Shown piece by piece: positions 17,511 through 31,245 of a DNA stretch of 64,000 nt. Numbering within the stretch: position 1 is the stretch's first letter; every line of letters starts with the position of its first letter. The position numbers were made by a program, and so were the translations under genes. The DNA comes from Hyphococcus luteus. Its GTDB lineage: Bacteria; Pseudomonadota; Alphaproteobacteria; Caulobacterales; Parvularculaceae. The stretch covers positions 1,116,001-1,180,000 of the forward strand of contig NZ_PJCH01000005.1 in assembly GCF_002943565.1 (NCBI RefSeq). The letters run 5' to 3'. Under the pieces are notes generated by a model that was not told the origin of the DNA, ran no database searches, and saw only the letters and a program-made list of their open reading frames with translations.

Positions 17511-18676
17511 CAATGAGTTTGACGTCGCAACAGATCACAATGCTGAAGCAACAGGCGGGCGAAGCGATGCGCGGCAACGACGCCCGCGCCGCGGCTGAGG
17601 CCTTCGCGCAGCTGATCAGCGCCGGCGCCGCCGACGGGCAGGTCTGGTACGGGATGGCGCTTGCGTCGCGTGCGCTCGGAGATTTTGAAAAAGCCCATGC
17701 GGCGGTCGATCAGATCCTTACGCGCGAACGCGGCCATGTTCAGGCGCTGATCGCCAAGGCCGATATTTACGCGGCGCAAAACGACACGCGCGCGGCGGCG
17801 AGTTTTTACGATGAAGCGGTGCGGGCGGCGGGGCCCATTGACCGGCTGCCGCCGCAGGTTGCGGGCGAAGTGCGCCGCGCCAAGGCCGAAGCTGACAAGG
17901 CTGCAGACGCCATGCTGGCGCATCTGAAGACGCGACTGAAAGACGCCGGTTTCGATGAAGCGGCGTCAAGCAAGCGCTTTCGCGACTCCGTCGAAATTCT
18001 CGCTGGCAAGCGCGAGCGCTACCCGGAAGAGCCGCGGGTTTTTTATTTCGATGGCCTGCCGGCGCGGGGCTTTTACGATCCGGCCGAGTTCGACTGGACG
18101 GCGACGATCGAAGCGGCAAGCGACGACATCGCCGCCGAGCTGTCCGCGGCGATGAATGACGAGGCGGCGTTTGAGGCTTATGTCAAAGGCGAAACGGACC
18201 GGCCCCAGCGCGCCCATCGCCTTTTGAACAACAAGGATTGGAGCGCGCTTTATCTCTGGCGCGAAGGCGTTCGCGAGGAAGCGGCCGCCCGTTTTCCGAA
18301 AACGATGGCGGCGCTCGATGCGGCGCCGCTCGACCGCGTCGACGGACGCGGCCCGATGGCGTTGTTTTCACGGTTAAAGCCCGGCACGCGGATCGATCCG
18401 CATACGGGCTTTTTGAACACCCGTCTCATCTGTCACTTGCCGCTCGTTATGCCCGGCCAGTGTGGATTGCGAGTCGGCGCGGACGTCCATCACTGGCGCA
18501 AGGGCGAGCTTTGCATCTTCAACGACACGATCGAGCATGAAGCCTGGAACGACAGCGACGAGACGCGGATCATTCTTCTGTTTTCCATCTGGCGTCCGGA
18601 ACTGACCGAGGAGGAGCGCCGCCTCGTCGGCGCGCTGCTGCAGTCTGTCGCGAGTTTTTCCGGCGGCGGCGCCTGA
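17507..18676 (+). CDS. TPR protein with aspartyl/asparaginyl beta-hydroxylase domain
   Basis: 389 aa. The start is either GTG 17507 (overlapping the aroA stop, G-rich stretch 6 nt upstream) or ATG 17513. Residues about 5-130 form tetratricopeptide-like helices. Residues about 200-385 are an Asp/Asn beta-hydroxylase cupin: RIDPHTGFLNTRLICHLPL holds the first iron-ligand His, and NDTIEHEAWNDSDETR the second His with the 2-oxoglutarate-binding Arg. It probably hydroxylates Asp/Asn side chains of a protein or a small molecule, using Fe(II) and 2-oxoglutarate. Its position between aroA and cmk is unusual. Confidence 0.85.
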   Translation: MTMSLTSQQITMLKQQAGEAMRGNDARAAAEAFAQLISAGAADGQVWYGMALASRALGDFEKAHAAVDQILTRERGHVQALIAKADIYAAQNDTRAAASFYDEAVRAAGPIDRLPPQVAGEVRRAKAEADKAADAMLAHLKTRLKDAGFDEAASSKRFRDSVEILAGKRERYPEEPRVFYFDGLPARGFYDPAEFDWTATIEAASDDIAAELSAAMNDEAAFEAYVKGETDRPQRAHRLLNNKDWSALYLWREGVREEAAARFPKTMAALDAAPLDRVDGRGPMALFSRLKPGTRIDPHTGFLNTRLICHLPLVMPGQCGLRVGADVHHWRKGELCIFNDTIEHEAWNDSDETRIILLFSIWRPELTEEERRLVGALLQSVASFSGGGA

Positions 18677-18720
18677 GCGGCGCTTTTCTTTCACCGTCCT
18701 AAACGTTAAGACGAGCCGCC

Positions 18721-19377
18721 ATGACCGCCTCTTTCGTGATTGCTCTCGACGGACCCGCCGCTTCCGGCAAGGGAACGCTGGCGCGCCTTATTTCGGATCA
18801 TTACGGCTTTGCCCATCTCGACACCGGCACGCTCTATCGCGGCGTCGCCTGGGTGGTCCTCGATGCGGGCGGCGACCCGGCGGATCCCGAAACCGCCGCC
18901 GCGGCGGCCCGCGATTACGCGGTGGACAAGATCGCCGGCGCCGATATCCGCACCAAGGAGGTGGGGGCGGCGGCGAGCGTTGTCGCGGCCAACAGCGCGG
19001 TCCGGGCGGCCCTGCTCGATTTCCAGCGCCGCTTCGCCGGGAGCCCGCCCAGAAGCGCCGCCGGGGCGGTGCTCGACGGGCGCGACATCGGCACCGTCGT
19101 CTGCCCCGACGCCACGGTGAAATTCTTCGTCACGGCGAGCCCTGAAACCCGCGCCCACCGGCGCTGGCTGGAGCTTGTCGCCTCCCGGCCGGGGCTCCAG
19201 GAAACCGAGATTTATCAGGACCTTCTGGACCGGGACGCGCGGGATGCGGCGCGCGACGACGCGCCCATGGCGGCGGCCCCGGATGCGGAGTTGCTAGATA
19301 CGACTCATTTGTCTATAGACGCGGCCTTCGCGGCGGCGCGCCGCGTGATTGACGGCGTTTTCCGGCGCTGCGGCTGA
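18721..19377 (+). CDS. cmk: Cytidylate kinase
   Basis: A 218-aa P-loop kinase that phosphorylates CMP/dCMP. Walker A is DGPAASGKGTLARLI (residues 9-23). HLDTGTLYRGVAWV and LDGRDIGTVVCPDA are Cmk-specific substrate-binding segments, and an RRWLEL lid helix follows. A conserved partner of aroA and rpsA. A few extra residues in the middle (about 75-115) are Ala-rich but within normal variation. Confidence 0.95.
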   Translation: MTASFVIALDGPAASGKGTLARLISDHYGFAHLDTGTLYRGVAWVVLDAGGDPADPETAAAAARDYAVDKIAGADIRTKEVGAAASVVAANSAVRAALLDFQRRFAGSPPRSAAGAVLDGRDIGTVVCPDATVKFFVTASPETRAHRRWLELVASRPGLQETEIYQDLLDRDARDAARDDAPMAAAPDAELLDTTHLSIDAAFAAARRVIDGVFRRCG

Positions 19378-19555
19378 GTTTCAGCCCCCGCCGACAAAAT
19401 TTCAGAAAACGTGTTTTTGTGTCCGTCTATCCGGCATTCGCGCCGCCATAACTTTAACTCGGCTCAATTGTCCGGGGGCGCCCAACTTGCCCGGAAAGAC
19501 CGCCGGATAAACCGGCAGGCATTGAAAAGCTGAAACTGGAGACACGTTTTACCTT

Positions 19556-21259
19556 ATGTCCGAAACCCTTAACCCGTCCCGCGACGATTTCGCGGAAATG
19601 CTCGAAGCCTCCCTCGTCGACCGCCAGGATTTTGAAGATACGGTCGTCAAAGGCAAAATCACCGCCATCGAAAAAGACGTCGCCGTCATCGATGTCGGTT
19701 TGAAAACCGAGGGGCGCGTCCCCTTGAAAGAATTCTCCCAGCCCGGCAAGCCGGCCGACCTTTCCGTCGGCGACACTGTCGAAGTCTTCATCGAGCGCGT
19801 CGAGAACGCGCAGGGCGAAGCGGTGATCAGCCGCGAAAAAGCGCGCCGCGAAGAAGCCTGGGACCGTCTCGAAAAAATCTTCGAGAAAAACGACCGCGTC
19901 GACGGCGAGATTTTCAATCGCGTCAAAGGCGGCTTCACCGTGGATCTCGGCGGCGCCGTGGCGTTCCTGCCAGGCTCTCAGGTCGACATTCGTCCCGTGC
20001 GCGACGCCGGTCCGTTGATGAACATTCCGCAGCCTTTCCGCATTTTGAAAATGGACAAGCGCCGCGGCAACATCGTCGTCTCGCGCCGCGCCATCCTTGA
20101 AGAAGACCGCGCCGAACAGCGTCAGGAAGTCGTCAAGGAGCTCAATGAGGGCGATGAGCGCGAAGGCGTTGTGAAGAACATCACCGAATACGGCGCGTTC
20201 GTCGAACTGGCGCCGGGCGTTGACGGCCTTCTGCACGTCACCGACATGTCCTGGAGCCGCGTCAACCATCCGTCGGAAGTGCTCAATGTCAACGACACGG
20301 TGCGCGTGAAGATCATCAAGATCAATCCGGAAACCCACCGCATCTCGCTCGGCATTAAGCAGCTGACGCCGGATCCGTGGGAAGGCGTCGCCGCGAAATA
20401 TCCGATCGGCGCGAAGTTCAAGGGCAAAGTCACGAACATCACCGATTACGGCGCGTTCGTGGAACTCGAAGACGGCATCGAAGGCCTCGTCCACGTTTCC
20501 GAAATGAGCTGGGTGAAGAAGAACGTTCACCCCGGCAAGATCGTTTCGACCTCGCAGGAAGTCGAAGTGATGGTGCTCGAAGTCGACGAGCAGAAGCGCC
20601 GCATCTCGCTCGGTCTCAAACAATGCGCCGACAATCCGTGGGAGCGTTTCGCCGAAGAACATCCCATTGGCTCGATCATCGAAGGCGAGATCAAGAACAT
20701 CACCGAATTCGGTCTGTTCGTCGGTCTCAACGAAGAGATGGACGGCATGGTCCACCTTTCCGATCTCGACTGGAACCGGTCGGGCGAAGACGCGATCAAG
20801 GACTATCAGAAAGGCCAGGTCATTCAGGCCAAGGTTCTTGACGTCGATCCCGAAAAGGAACGCATTTCGCTCGGCGTCAAACAGGTCGGCTCCGACCCCA
20901 TGGACGCCATTGGCGGCATCTCGCGCGGTTCGGACGTGACCTGCACCGTCACCGCCATCGAAAATGGCGGCATCGAAGTTCAGATCGGCAGCGAGGAAGG
21001 CCCGAAAGCCTTCATCCGCAAATCGGATCTGTCGAAAGACCGCGGCGAACAGCGTCCCGAACGCTTTGCGGTCGGCGACAAGGTCGACGCCCGCGTCACC
21101 GCGATCGACTCCAAGACGCGCCGCATCAACGTGTCGATCAAGGCGCGCGAAGTGGCGGAAGAAAAGCAGGCCGTGGAGCAGTTTGGGTCTGCGGATTCCG
21201 GCGCCTCGCTCGGCGACATTCTCGGCGCCGCGTTGAAAGACGCGAACAAGGACGATTAA
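19556..21259 (+). CDS. rpsA: 30S ribosomal protein S1
   Basis: 567 aa with six S1 (OB-fold) repeats, at about residues 30-95, 110-180, 195-265, 282-352, 369-440 and 455-530. Repeated cores such as GVVKNITEYGAFVEL, GKVTNITDYGAFVEL and GEIKNITEFGLFVGL mark repeats 3-5. S1 binds mRNA on the small subunit and helps translation initiation on structured leaders. Length and domain number match the family. It ends in a strong terminator. It is separated from cmk by 178 bp, so it probably has its own promoter. Confidence 0.97.
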   Translation: MSETLNPSRDDFAEMLEASLVDRQDFEDTVVKGKITAIEKDVAVIDVGLKTEGRVPLKEFSQPGKPADLSVGDTVEVFIERVENAQGEAVISREKARREEAWDRLEKIFEKNDRVDGEIFNRVKGGFTVDLGGAVAFLPGSQVDIRPVRDAGPLMNIPQPFRILKMDKRRGNIVVSRRAILEEDRAEQRQEVVKELNEGDEREGVVKNITEYGAFVELAPGVDGLLHVTDMSWSRVNHPSEVLNVNDTVRVKIIKINPETHRISLGIKQLTPDPWEGVAAKYPIGAKFKGKVTNITDYGAFVELEDGIEGLVHVSEMSWVKKNVHPGKIVSTSQEVEVMVLEVDEQKRRISLGLKQCADNPWERFAEEHPIGSIIEGEIKNITEFGLFVGLNEEMDGMVHLSDLDWNRSGEDAIKDYQKGQVIQAKVLDVDPEKERISLGVKQVGSDPMDAIGGISRGSDVTCTVTAIENGGIEVQIGSEEGPKAFIRKSDLSKDRGEQRPERFAVGDKVDARVTAIDSKTRRINVSIKAREVAEEKQAVEQFGSADSGASLGDILGAALKDANKDD

Positions 21260-21286
21260 GCGCCAAGCAATTGCCGTTCGTTCCAG

Positions 21287-21319
21287 CGCCCCCGCGTCGA
21301 CCGCGGGGGCGTTTTTTTT
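21287..21319 (+). terminator. Rho-independent terminator of rpsA
   Basis: Perfect 10-bp stem CGCCCCCGCG (21287-21296) / CGCGGGGGCG (21302-21311), followed by eight T. It lies 28 nt after the rpsA stop. Confidence 0.93.
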
Positions 21320-21506
21320 GAAGAAAAAGCGGGCGCGCCTTGCGCAGGCGAACATGGTTAAAAAATCACCAACTCGCGCAAGCCGTCTCAGGGCGCGCCC
21401 GCCTTTTCAGCCCCCGTTTCGCAAGCGAAACGCGCCTTTTAATAAGAATTTAAATGCTGGCCTATAGGACCGTGTCTCAGAAACAGCCGCAACCAGGATG
21501 GTGTTT

Positions 21507-22415
21507 ATGCCGTTTCCGGGCATGTCTCAGGACGATATGCGCAAGGCGCTGAGCGAACTCGATCAGGCGTTGTTCAATCACCAGCAATGGAGCGAAGAGC
21601 TCAATCGCACTCTGATTTGCGCGCTGCCGCCCGACGAACGCGATGTGGCGGACGAGTCGTACCGGCATTGCCGGTTCGGCCAGTGGCTTTACGGCGCCGG
21701 CGCGGCGCTGATTTCAAAGCATCCCTCCTTCAAAGAAATCGTAGACGCGCATGAACGCATGCATCAATTAACCACCGACATGCTAGCCGCTATGGCGACA
21801 CACGGGAAAGTGCCGCTCGATCTCTATGAGCGCTTTATGAATTCTCTCAACCAGATGCGCCTGGAAATCCTGACCGCCAAGCGCGAGCTTGAAGACAGCG
21901 TCTATAATATCGACCCGTTGAGCGGCGCGGCGAACCGCGCCGGAATGCTGACCCGGCTTCGCGAACAACAAGCGCTCGTCAAACGCGGCATCCATTCATG
22001 CGCGCTCGCCATGATGGACTTCGATAATTTCAAGCGCGTCAATGACGTCTACGGCCATGCCTCAGGCGATGAGGTGATCGCCAAAGTCGCAAAGCTGGTG
22101 ATGAGCGGCATGCGGCCATATGATTTGTTTTTCCGTTATGGCGGCGAAGAATTTCTGATTTGCGAACCCGGCGCGAATCTCGAGGAGGCGCACGCCCTGC
22201 TTGAGCGTTTGCGCGCCGATATCGAAGCGCTGCAGTTCACCGCTTCCGACGGCCAATCCTATCAGATTACAGCGTCATTCGGCCTCGCCCTGCTCGATCC
22301 CGATATTTCCGTGGAACAGGCGATCGAGCGCGCCGACAAGGCGATGTATGCGGCCAAGAAGGCGGGACGCAACCGGGTGGAGGTTTGGGAGCCGTCCATG
22401 TCGGCCGCCGCTTGA
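21507..22415 (+). CDS. Diguanylate cyclase with zinc-sensing CZB domain (DgcZ-like)
   Basis: 302 aa from the ATG at 21507 (AGGATGG at good distance; ATG 21498 is also in frame). The N-terminal CZB chemoreceptor zinc-binding domain (about 8-125) shows the ligand set: NHQQWS, CRFGQWLYG, HPSF and HERMHQL. The C-terminal GGDEF domain (about 135-300) has an intact active site GGEEF, the MMDFDNFKRVND metal site, and RPYD five residues before GGEEF, the allosteric c-di-GMP inhibition site. It makes c-di-GMP; in E. coli DgcZ, zinc inhibits activity. It is likely soluble and monocistronic. Confidence 0.92.
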   Translation: MPFPGMSQDDMRKALSELDQALFNHQQWSEELNRTLICALPPDERDVADESYRHCRFGQWLYGAGAALISKHPSFKEIVDAHERMHQLTTDMLAAMATHGKVPLDLYERFMNSLNQMRLEILTAKRELEDSVYNIDPLSGAANRAGMLTRLREQQALVKRGIHSCALAMMDFDNFKRVNDVYGHASGDEVIAKVAKLVMSGMRPYDLFFRYGGEEFLICEPGANLEEAHALLERLRADIEALQFTASDGQSYQITASFGLALLDPDISVEQAIERADKAMYAAKKAGRNRVEVWEPSMSAAA

Positions 22416-22493
22416 GGGCGTTGTGGCGGCCGGGCCCGGAGGGTAAAGAGCTGGCGCACATCGCGCTTCACCCCCCGCCCAACGGCCGCCGCC

Positions 22494-23354
22494 ATGCCCG
22501 AACTTCCCGAAGTCGAAACCGTCCGCCGCGGCCTGGCGCCCGTGATGGAGGGCGCGGTCATTGCGGACATAGAGGTCCGGCGTCCGGATTTGCGGTTTCC
22601 CCTGCCGTCCGATTTCGCAGCGCGGTTAACCGGCCGGCGCGTCGACAGTCTCGATCGTCGCGGCAAGTATCTGATTGCGCATCTGTCTTCGGGCGAGAGC
22701 CTGATCATGCATCTGGGCATGTCGGGCCGCTTCGCCATAGAGGAAACCGGCCGGTTTCGCCCGGGCGGCTTCGCGCTGGCGCAGGCGTGCAATCCGAAAC
22801 ACGATCATGTCCTGTTCCGGATGGAAGGGGCCCGCCCCGCCCGGGTGACCTACAACGATCCCCGCCGCTTCGGTTTCATGGACATCGCCGCGCCGGGCGC
22901 GCTTGAAACCTGCCGTCATTTCAAGGGGATGGGGCCGGAGCCCTTAAGCAACGGCTTTTCCCCGGCGGTCCTGAAAGCGGCGCTTAAGGCCAAGGCGGCG
23001 CCGATCAAGGCGGCGCTTCTCGATCAGCGGGTGGTGGCCGGGCTCGGCAACATCTATGTCTGCGAGGCGCTGTTCCGGGCCGGGATATCGCCCCGGCGCA
23101 AGGCCGCCTCGGTGGCCGGCAAGCGCTCCGACCGGCTTTATGGCGAGATTGTCGCCGTTTTGAACGACGCCATCGAGGCGGGAGGATCGTCATTAAGGGA
23201 TTTCGCCGCAGCCGACGGGGCGCTCGGCTATTTCCAGCATCGTTTCGACGTTTACGACCGGGAAGGCGAGCAATGTCGCCAATGCGACACTCCTGTGCGC
23301 CGGCTTGTCCAGTCCGGCCGGTCGACCTTTTTCTGCCCGTCTTGCCAGCGCTGA
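22494..23354 (+). CDS. mutM: Formamidopyrimidine-DNA glycosylase
   Basis: 286 aa. Starts with the catalytic [13 protein letters not shown] (N-terminal Pro attacks the lesion). [35 protein letters not shown] (helix-two-turn-helix) and the C-terminal zinc finger [25 protein letters not shown] complete the Fpg architecture. It removes 8-oxoguanine and ring-opened purines and nicks the strand. It is followed by rpsT after 107 bp. Confidence 0.97.
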   Translation: MPELPEVETVRRGLAPVMEGAVIADIEVRRPDLRFPLPSDFAARLTGRRVDSLDRRGKYLIAHLSSGESLIMHLGMSGRFAIEETGRFRPGGFALAQACNPKHDHVLFRMEGARPARVTYNDPRRFGFMDIAAPGALETCRHFKGMGPEPLSNGFSPAVLKAALKAKAAPIKAALLDQRVVAGLGNIYVCEALFRAGISPRRKAASVAGKRSDRLYGEIVAVLNDAIEAGGSSLRDFAAADGALGYFQHRFDVYDREGEQCRQCDTPVRRLVQSGRSTFFCPSCQR

Positions 23355-23461
23355 ATTTCGGCGGAAAATAAGGCCCCACGACGTGTTGACGCCCATGCGG
23401 GGGAGGTCTATACACCGCCGCTCGCGCCGCCCGGCGGCTCCCAAAATTCGAGTGACGAAAT

Positions 23462-23728
23462 ATGGCTAATACAGCTTCCGCTAAGAAGATGGTTCGCAAG
23501 ATTGCGCGCCGCACCGCCGTGAACAAATCGCGCCGCTCACGCGTGCGCAGTTTCCTGCGCAAAGTGGAGGAAGCGATTTCGGCCGGCGACAAGGCGGCTG
23601 CGGAAGCTGCGTTTAAAAGCGCGCAGCCGGAATTGCATCGCGCCGCCGGCAATGGCGTGTTTCACCAAAAGACGGTTGCGCGAAAACTGTCTCGTCTTTC
23701 TGCGCGCATTAAAGCGCTTGCTGCGTAA
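23462..23728 (+). CDS. rpsT: 30S ribosomal protein S20
   Basis: 88 aa, Lys/Arg/Ala-rich three-helix protein. [28 protein letters not shown] and the terminal [17 protein letters not shown] are characteristic. It binds 16S rRNA early in 30S assembly. It is closed by its own terminator and precedes dnaA, a common alphaproteobacterial arrangement. Confidence 0.96.
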   Translation: MANTASAKKMVRKIARRTAVNKSRRSRVRSFLRKVEEAISAGDKAAAEAAFKSAQPELHRAAGNGVFHQKTVARKLSRLSARIKALAA

Positions 23729-23764
23729 AATTATCCTGCGCGACACATTTTGTTTTTCGTTCGG

Positions 23765-23801
23765 CGCGCGCGCAAATCTTTGCGGGCGCGTTTGTTTTTT
23801 T
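23765..23801 (+). terminator. Rho-independent terminator of rpsT
   Basis: Stem CGCGCGCGCAAA (23765-23776) / TTTGCGGGCGCG (23779-23790) with one G-G mismatch, then TTTGTTTTTTT. Confidence 0.88.
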
Positions 23802-24382
23802 GCAGTTTTTTAAGATGCGAATTGCGCACGCCATGCATGAGCATCAATTGCGCTTAGCACGTTTCGTACGCATAGTTCCGTAACGATTTGTTTTTGTTGT
23901 AAGCGTGATTTTTATTGGCGTTCAGCGCCGTTTACGCTTGCAAAAAAAATGACACAAAAAACGCCGTAGAGGCGAATCAAAGCTTGACGCTCATCCTTAA
24001 GATTATCTATGCTGGTTAAAGTCAATTATGACGGGTGCGGACGAATTTCCGCGCAATCAGTTTCAGTTTTGATCTTGTGTTTTTGGTCGGCCGTTTCGAC
24101 TCTCAACGAGCGGTTGCCGCGTAGACACGCTGTGTGACTTTAAAAAGTCGGGGACAATTAGAATGAAAAGCGGCGGCTCTCTTCCATTAGCATTTTTACA
24201 TCTTGCATTTATGGAAGCGAGCGGGCTTCTCCTCTAACCTAATATGCTTGCGCCGGCGCGTTAAGTCGGCAATCACCAACGCGACAACAACCAAGTTAAA
24301 GAAAATCAAGGCGCACGATTTCCGTTTGTTCGGAAACGCGCGTTCCGTGGGGATTTGACTTCAATTTTGGGCGGTTTCAAAC
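23802..24382. promoter_or_regulatory. AT-rich intergenic region upstream of dnaA
   Basis: About 580 bp with A/T runs (for example around 23940-23960) and no ORF. I find no good DnaA box (TTWTNCACA) cluster on either strand. Two GANTC methylation sites are present (GAATC near 23974, GACTC near 24097), as expected where CcrM/GcrA act on dnaA. It must hold the dnaA promoter. Whether it is the chromosomal origin cannot be decided from sequence alone. Confidence 0.4.
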
Positions 24383-25822
24383 ATGAAAAGCGAAAACGAT
24401 ATGAGCGGGCGGGAGACACAGTCGGAACTATTCAAGCGGTATCATGCGGCGCTGCGCACGCGCGTCGGCGATGCGAAATACACGTCCTGGTTCAAGGATC
24501 TCGGGCTTGAAGAATACAGCGAAGACTGCGTGACGCTGTCGACCGGGTCTGAGGCCAAGCGCGACATGCTCGACCATCGGTTCTTTCCGGTGCTGAAAGA
24601 GACCTGGCTGAAGGAAGTCGGGCCGTTCCGGAAGATGCAGCTGACGGTGCTGAAAAACGCGCTCAGCGCCCATGCGGCGCGCATAGACGCGCAGGAAGAA
24701 CAGCGCGCGGCGAAAGCGGAAAACGCAGCGGCGCCGGCGGCGGGTTTGCGCGGGCCGAAAGAAACGAAAGACAAGGACGCGGCTTTTGAGGATCTGGCGA
24801 CGCCCCTCGATCCGCGGCGCACCTTCTCTTCTTTCGCCGTCGACGCATCGAACCGCATCGCCTGGGCGGCCGCGCAGGAAGCCCTTTCGGAAGGCCGCGC
24901 GCGCGAGCTCATCTATGTTTACGGGCCGTCCGGCGTCGGCAAGACGCACCTTTTACAGGCGATCGCCCACGCCTGGCTTGAAGAGGCCGAGCGCGGCGCC
25001 GCCGGGTACGTCACCTACAACAATCTTTCGAACGCTTGCGTCAGCGCGGTATGGTCCAATGCGACGTCGGCGCTGCACAAGACGCTGCTCGCCCATAATT
25101 TTCTCGCTTTTGACGACATCCATTTCTTGAATGGCAAAAATCGGACACAGGAGGAGTTATTGATCGTGATTGACGCAGCGCTCGACAGCGGCAAACAGGT
25201 TGTCATCGCCGGAGAACTGCCGCCCGCCAAACTCGCCGAGGCGGGCCTCAACCAGCGTCTCGCCGACCGGCTTGCGGGCGGCATTTGCGCCCCGGTCCAT
25301 CCGGGCGACGAAACCCTGCGCATGGCGGTTCTGAAAAAACGCCTCGAGCAGAGCCCGGCCGCCTGCACCGTTTCCGAAGACGCGCTCGCGTTCATCGCCC
25401 GGACCTTCACCCAGTCCATGCGCGAGACCATCGGCGCCTTGAACCAGCTTCTCCTGATGTATGGCGCGGAGGAGATCGTGGTCGACCTCGACGAGGCGAA
25501 ATCGGTTCTGAAATCCCGGCTCGACGACCGCCGCCGGGCGGCCACCATCGAAGACGCCATCGCCGCGGGGGCCGAAGCCTTCGGCCTCAAGCTTGAGGAC
25601 ATGACCGGCCGCTCCCAGCCCCAGCGCATCGTGCGGGCCCGTCACGCGGTGGTCTGGTGCGCCCGCGAGGTCTTGAAAGAGTCCTTTCCGCGCATCGGCA
25701 AGGCCTTGAAGCGCGATCATACGACGGTCATGTCGTCCTATCGCCGGGCGCAAGCCCTGATTGAGCGCGACAAGGCGTTTCAGGACGGCGTCAAGCGGAT
25801 TCGCGAGGCTCTTGAGGACTAA
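24383..25822 (+). CDS. dnaA: Chromosomal replication initiator protein DnaA
   Basis: 479 aa. Domain I is at about 12-90 (FKRYHAALRTRVGDAKYTSWF). A variable Ala/Lys linker covers 95-145. The AAA+ domain has Walker A GPSGVGKT (181-188) and Walker B LAFDDIHFL (241-249). The C-terminal DNA-binding domain IV carries the signature RDHTTVMSSYRRA. It opens oriC and loads the replicative helicase. In domain IV the usual FGG before RDHTTV is replaced by KALK. It is followed 259 bp later by dnaN. Confidence 0.96.
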   Translation: MKSENDMSGRETQSELFKRYHAALRTRVGDAKYTSWFKDLGLEEYSEDCVTLSTGSEAKRDMLDHRFFPVLKETWLKEVGPFRKMQLTVLKNALSAHAARIDAQEEQRAAKAENAAAPAAGLRGPKETKDKDAAFEDLATPLDPRRTFSSFAVDASNRIAWAAAQEALSEGRARELIYVYGPSGVGKTHLLQAIAHAWLEEAERGAAGYVTYNNLSNACVSAVWSNATSALHKTLLAHNFLAFDDIHFLNGKNRTQEELLIVIDAALDSGKQVVIAGELPPAKLAEAGLNQRLADRLAGGICAPVHPGDETLRMAVLKKRLEQSPAACTVSEDALAFIARTFTQSMRETIGALNQLLLMYGAEEIVVDLDEAKSVLKSRLDDRRRAATIEDAIAAGAEAFGLKLEDMTGRSQPQRIVRARHAVVWCAREVLKESFPRIGKALKRDHTTVMSSYRRAQALIERDKAFQDGVKRIREALED

Positions 25823-26081
25823 TTTTCCGCGTCTTGAAGGCGCGCGAAAACCGCTTTGAAAACAGCCCTATACCGGCCCGGCGCCGGCGCGCGAAATGCG
25901 CGCCGGCGCTAGCCTTTTCGGGGCTTTTTCGGCTATACTCGGCGAGGATTTTTCGCCCTTCGATTCGTCCCTTACGCGCCCTCGCCGACGGCGCGCTGAA
26001 GCGCCGGACCGGGAGGCTTCACACTAGCGGCGGCGGGCGGTTTTTCTTCGCCAAAGACCATTTCGAGAGAGCATTCCGCAT

Positions 26082-27199
26082 ATGAAAGTCACGATTGAAC
26101 GGTCAGCCCTATCGAAAGCGCTGGGGCATGTGCAGAGCGTTGTCGAGCGGCGCAATACGATCCCGATCCTCTCCAATGTGCTTTTGCAGGCCGACGGCGG
26201 CGCGCTGACCCTGACGGCGACCGACCTCGACATCGAAATCTCCGAAGAGGCGCCGGCCGATGTCGCCGAAAAGGGCGCGACCACGGTGTCGGCGCTGACG
26301 CTTTTCGAAATCGTCAAGCGCCTGCCCGACGGCGCGCAGGTGCGTCTTGAACTGTCGGCGGAGGAAGGCCGGCTGCAGGTCTCGTCGGGCCGTTCGCAAT
26401 TCGCGCTTGCGGTTCTGCCGGACGACGATTTCCCGTCGCTGACGACCGACGATCTGGAAACCAAATTCTCCATGCCGACCGCCGATCTGCGCCGCCTTCT
26501 CGGCAAGGCGCGTTTTGCGATGTCGCAGGAGGAAACGCGCTATTATCTGAACGGCGTTTATTTGCACGCGCATACGGACGGCGACGCGCCGGCCCTGCGC
26601 GCGGCGGCGACGGACGGCCACCGGCTGGCGCGCATTGACGCGCCCTTGCCGGACGGCGCGGCGTCGATGCCCGGCGTGATCGTGCCGCGCAAGGCGATCG
26701 CCGAGCTTGGCCGTTTGCTGGAAGACGCGGAGGAAAATGTCGAGATTTCCGTGTCGCCGGCGAAAATCCGCTTCGGCTTCGGCGCCGGCTACATGACGTC
26801 GAAACTCATCGACGGCTCGTTCCCCGATTACGAACGCGTCATTCCGAAAAACAATCCGAACGTCCTGCGCGTCGAAACCAAAGATTTCTCGCAGGCCGTC
26901 GATCGCGTCTCCACCGTCTCGGCGGACCGCACGCGTTCGGTGAAACTGGCGCTGGAAGCGGATCGTCTGCGCCTCACCGTCAACAATCCGGAAGCGGGCT
27001 CGGCGCTTGAAGAGTTGTCCGTCGATTATGGCGGCGATGCTTTGGAGATCGGTTTTAATGCGCGTTATCTCCTCGATGTCGCACAGCAGGTCGACGGCGA
27101 AACCGCGACCTTCCGGCTCGCCGATCCGTCCTCGCCCACGGTCATTCTCGATGAAGAGGATGAGAACGCGCTTTACGTCCTCATGCCGCTAAGGGTTTG

Positions 27200-27200
<1 letters not shown>
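26082..27200 (+). CDS. dnaN: DNA polymerase III beta subunit (sliding clamp)
   Basis: 372 aa, three clamp domains. Begins MKVTIERSALSKALGHVQSVVERRNTIPIL, and ends with the usual C-terminal YVLMPLRV. LSNVLLQADGGALTLTATDLDIEI and SVDYGGDALEIGFNARYLLDV are typical. It forms the ring that tethers polymerase to DNA. Its TGA overlaps the ATG of recF (TGATG), so dnaN and recF are translationally coupled. Confidence 0.97.
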
Positions 27201-30855
<3,655 letters not shown>

Positions 30856-30940
30856 GCGCCAGTTTTTCAGCTCTCAGCGGACAAATCACTGCTCTCCCGG
30901 CAACTCAAGATAGACAAGTCTTGAAGCGTGCAGGGTTTTA

Positions 30941-31165
30941 TCAATCATCGCTGTTTTTTCGCTCGTATTCATAATAAGCGAGTGCAACAATGCATGTACC
31001 AAAAAATATAAATCCAAATAGCTGCGGGGGGATATCTTTTAATGGGTCAGCTATGCCGGGAAAAATATATGAATCAAGCAATAATAAAAAAGTTGATACG
31101 CTGACGGTAAGAAATAGAACGCTCAAAAATATCTTCGTAATCGGATTCAATTTAAACATTTCCAC
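30941..31165 (-). CDS. Small two-helix membrane protein, unknown
   Basis: A 74-aa AT-rich ORF with two strong hydrophobic segments (about 10-32 and 44-66) separated by a short loop (GIADPLKDIPPQ) and a charged C-terminal tail. No family recognised. Its low GC contrasts sharply with gyrB beside it and suggests a recent arrival or a lineage-specific gene. No clear partner; it is convergent with gyrB. Confidence 0.5.
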   Translation of the reverse strand: MEMFKLNPITKIFLSVLFLTVSVSTFLLLLDSYIFPGIADPLKDIPPQLFGFIFFGTCIVALAYYEYERKNSDD

Positions 31166-31245
31166 ATCGCATTATATAGATAGGTAAAAAATCATACGCT
31201 CTTTCTCGTCTGGCGGGGATGAGCGGGGTTGGCGGCGCGCGACTT

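Noticed and set aside
19454-21355. 633-aa open frame antisense to rpsA
   Set aside because: Shadow of the S1 repeats; rpsA is unmistakable on the other strand.
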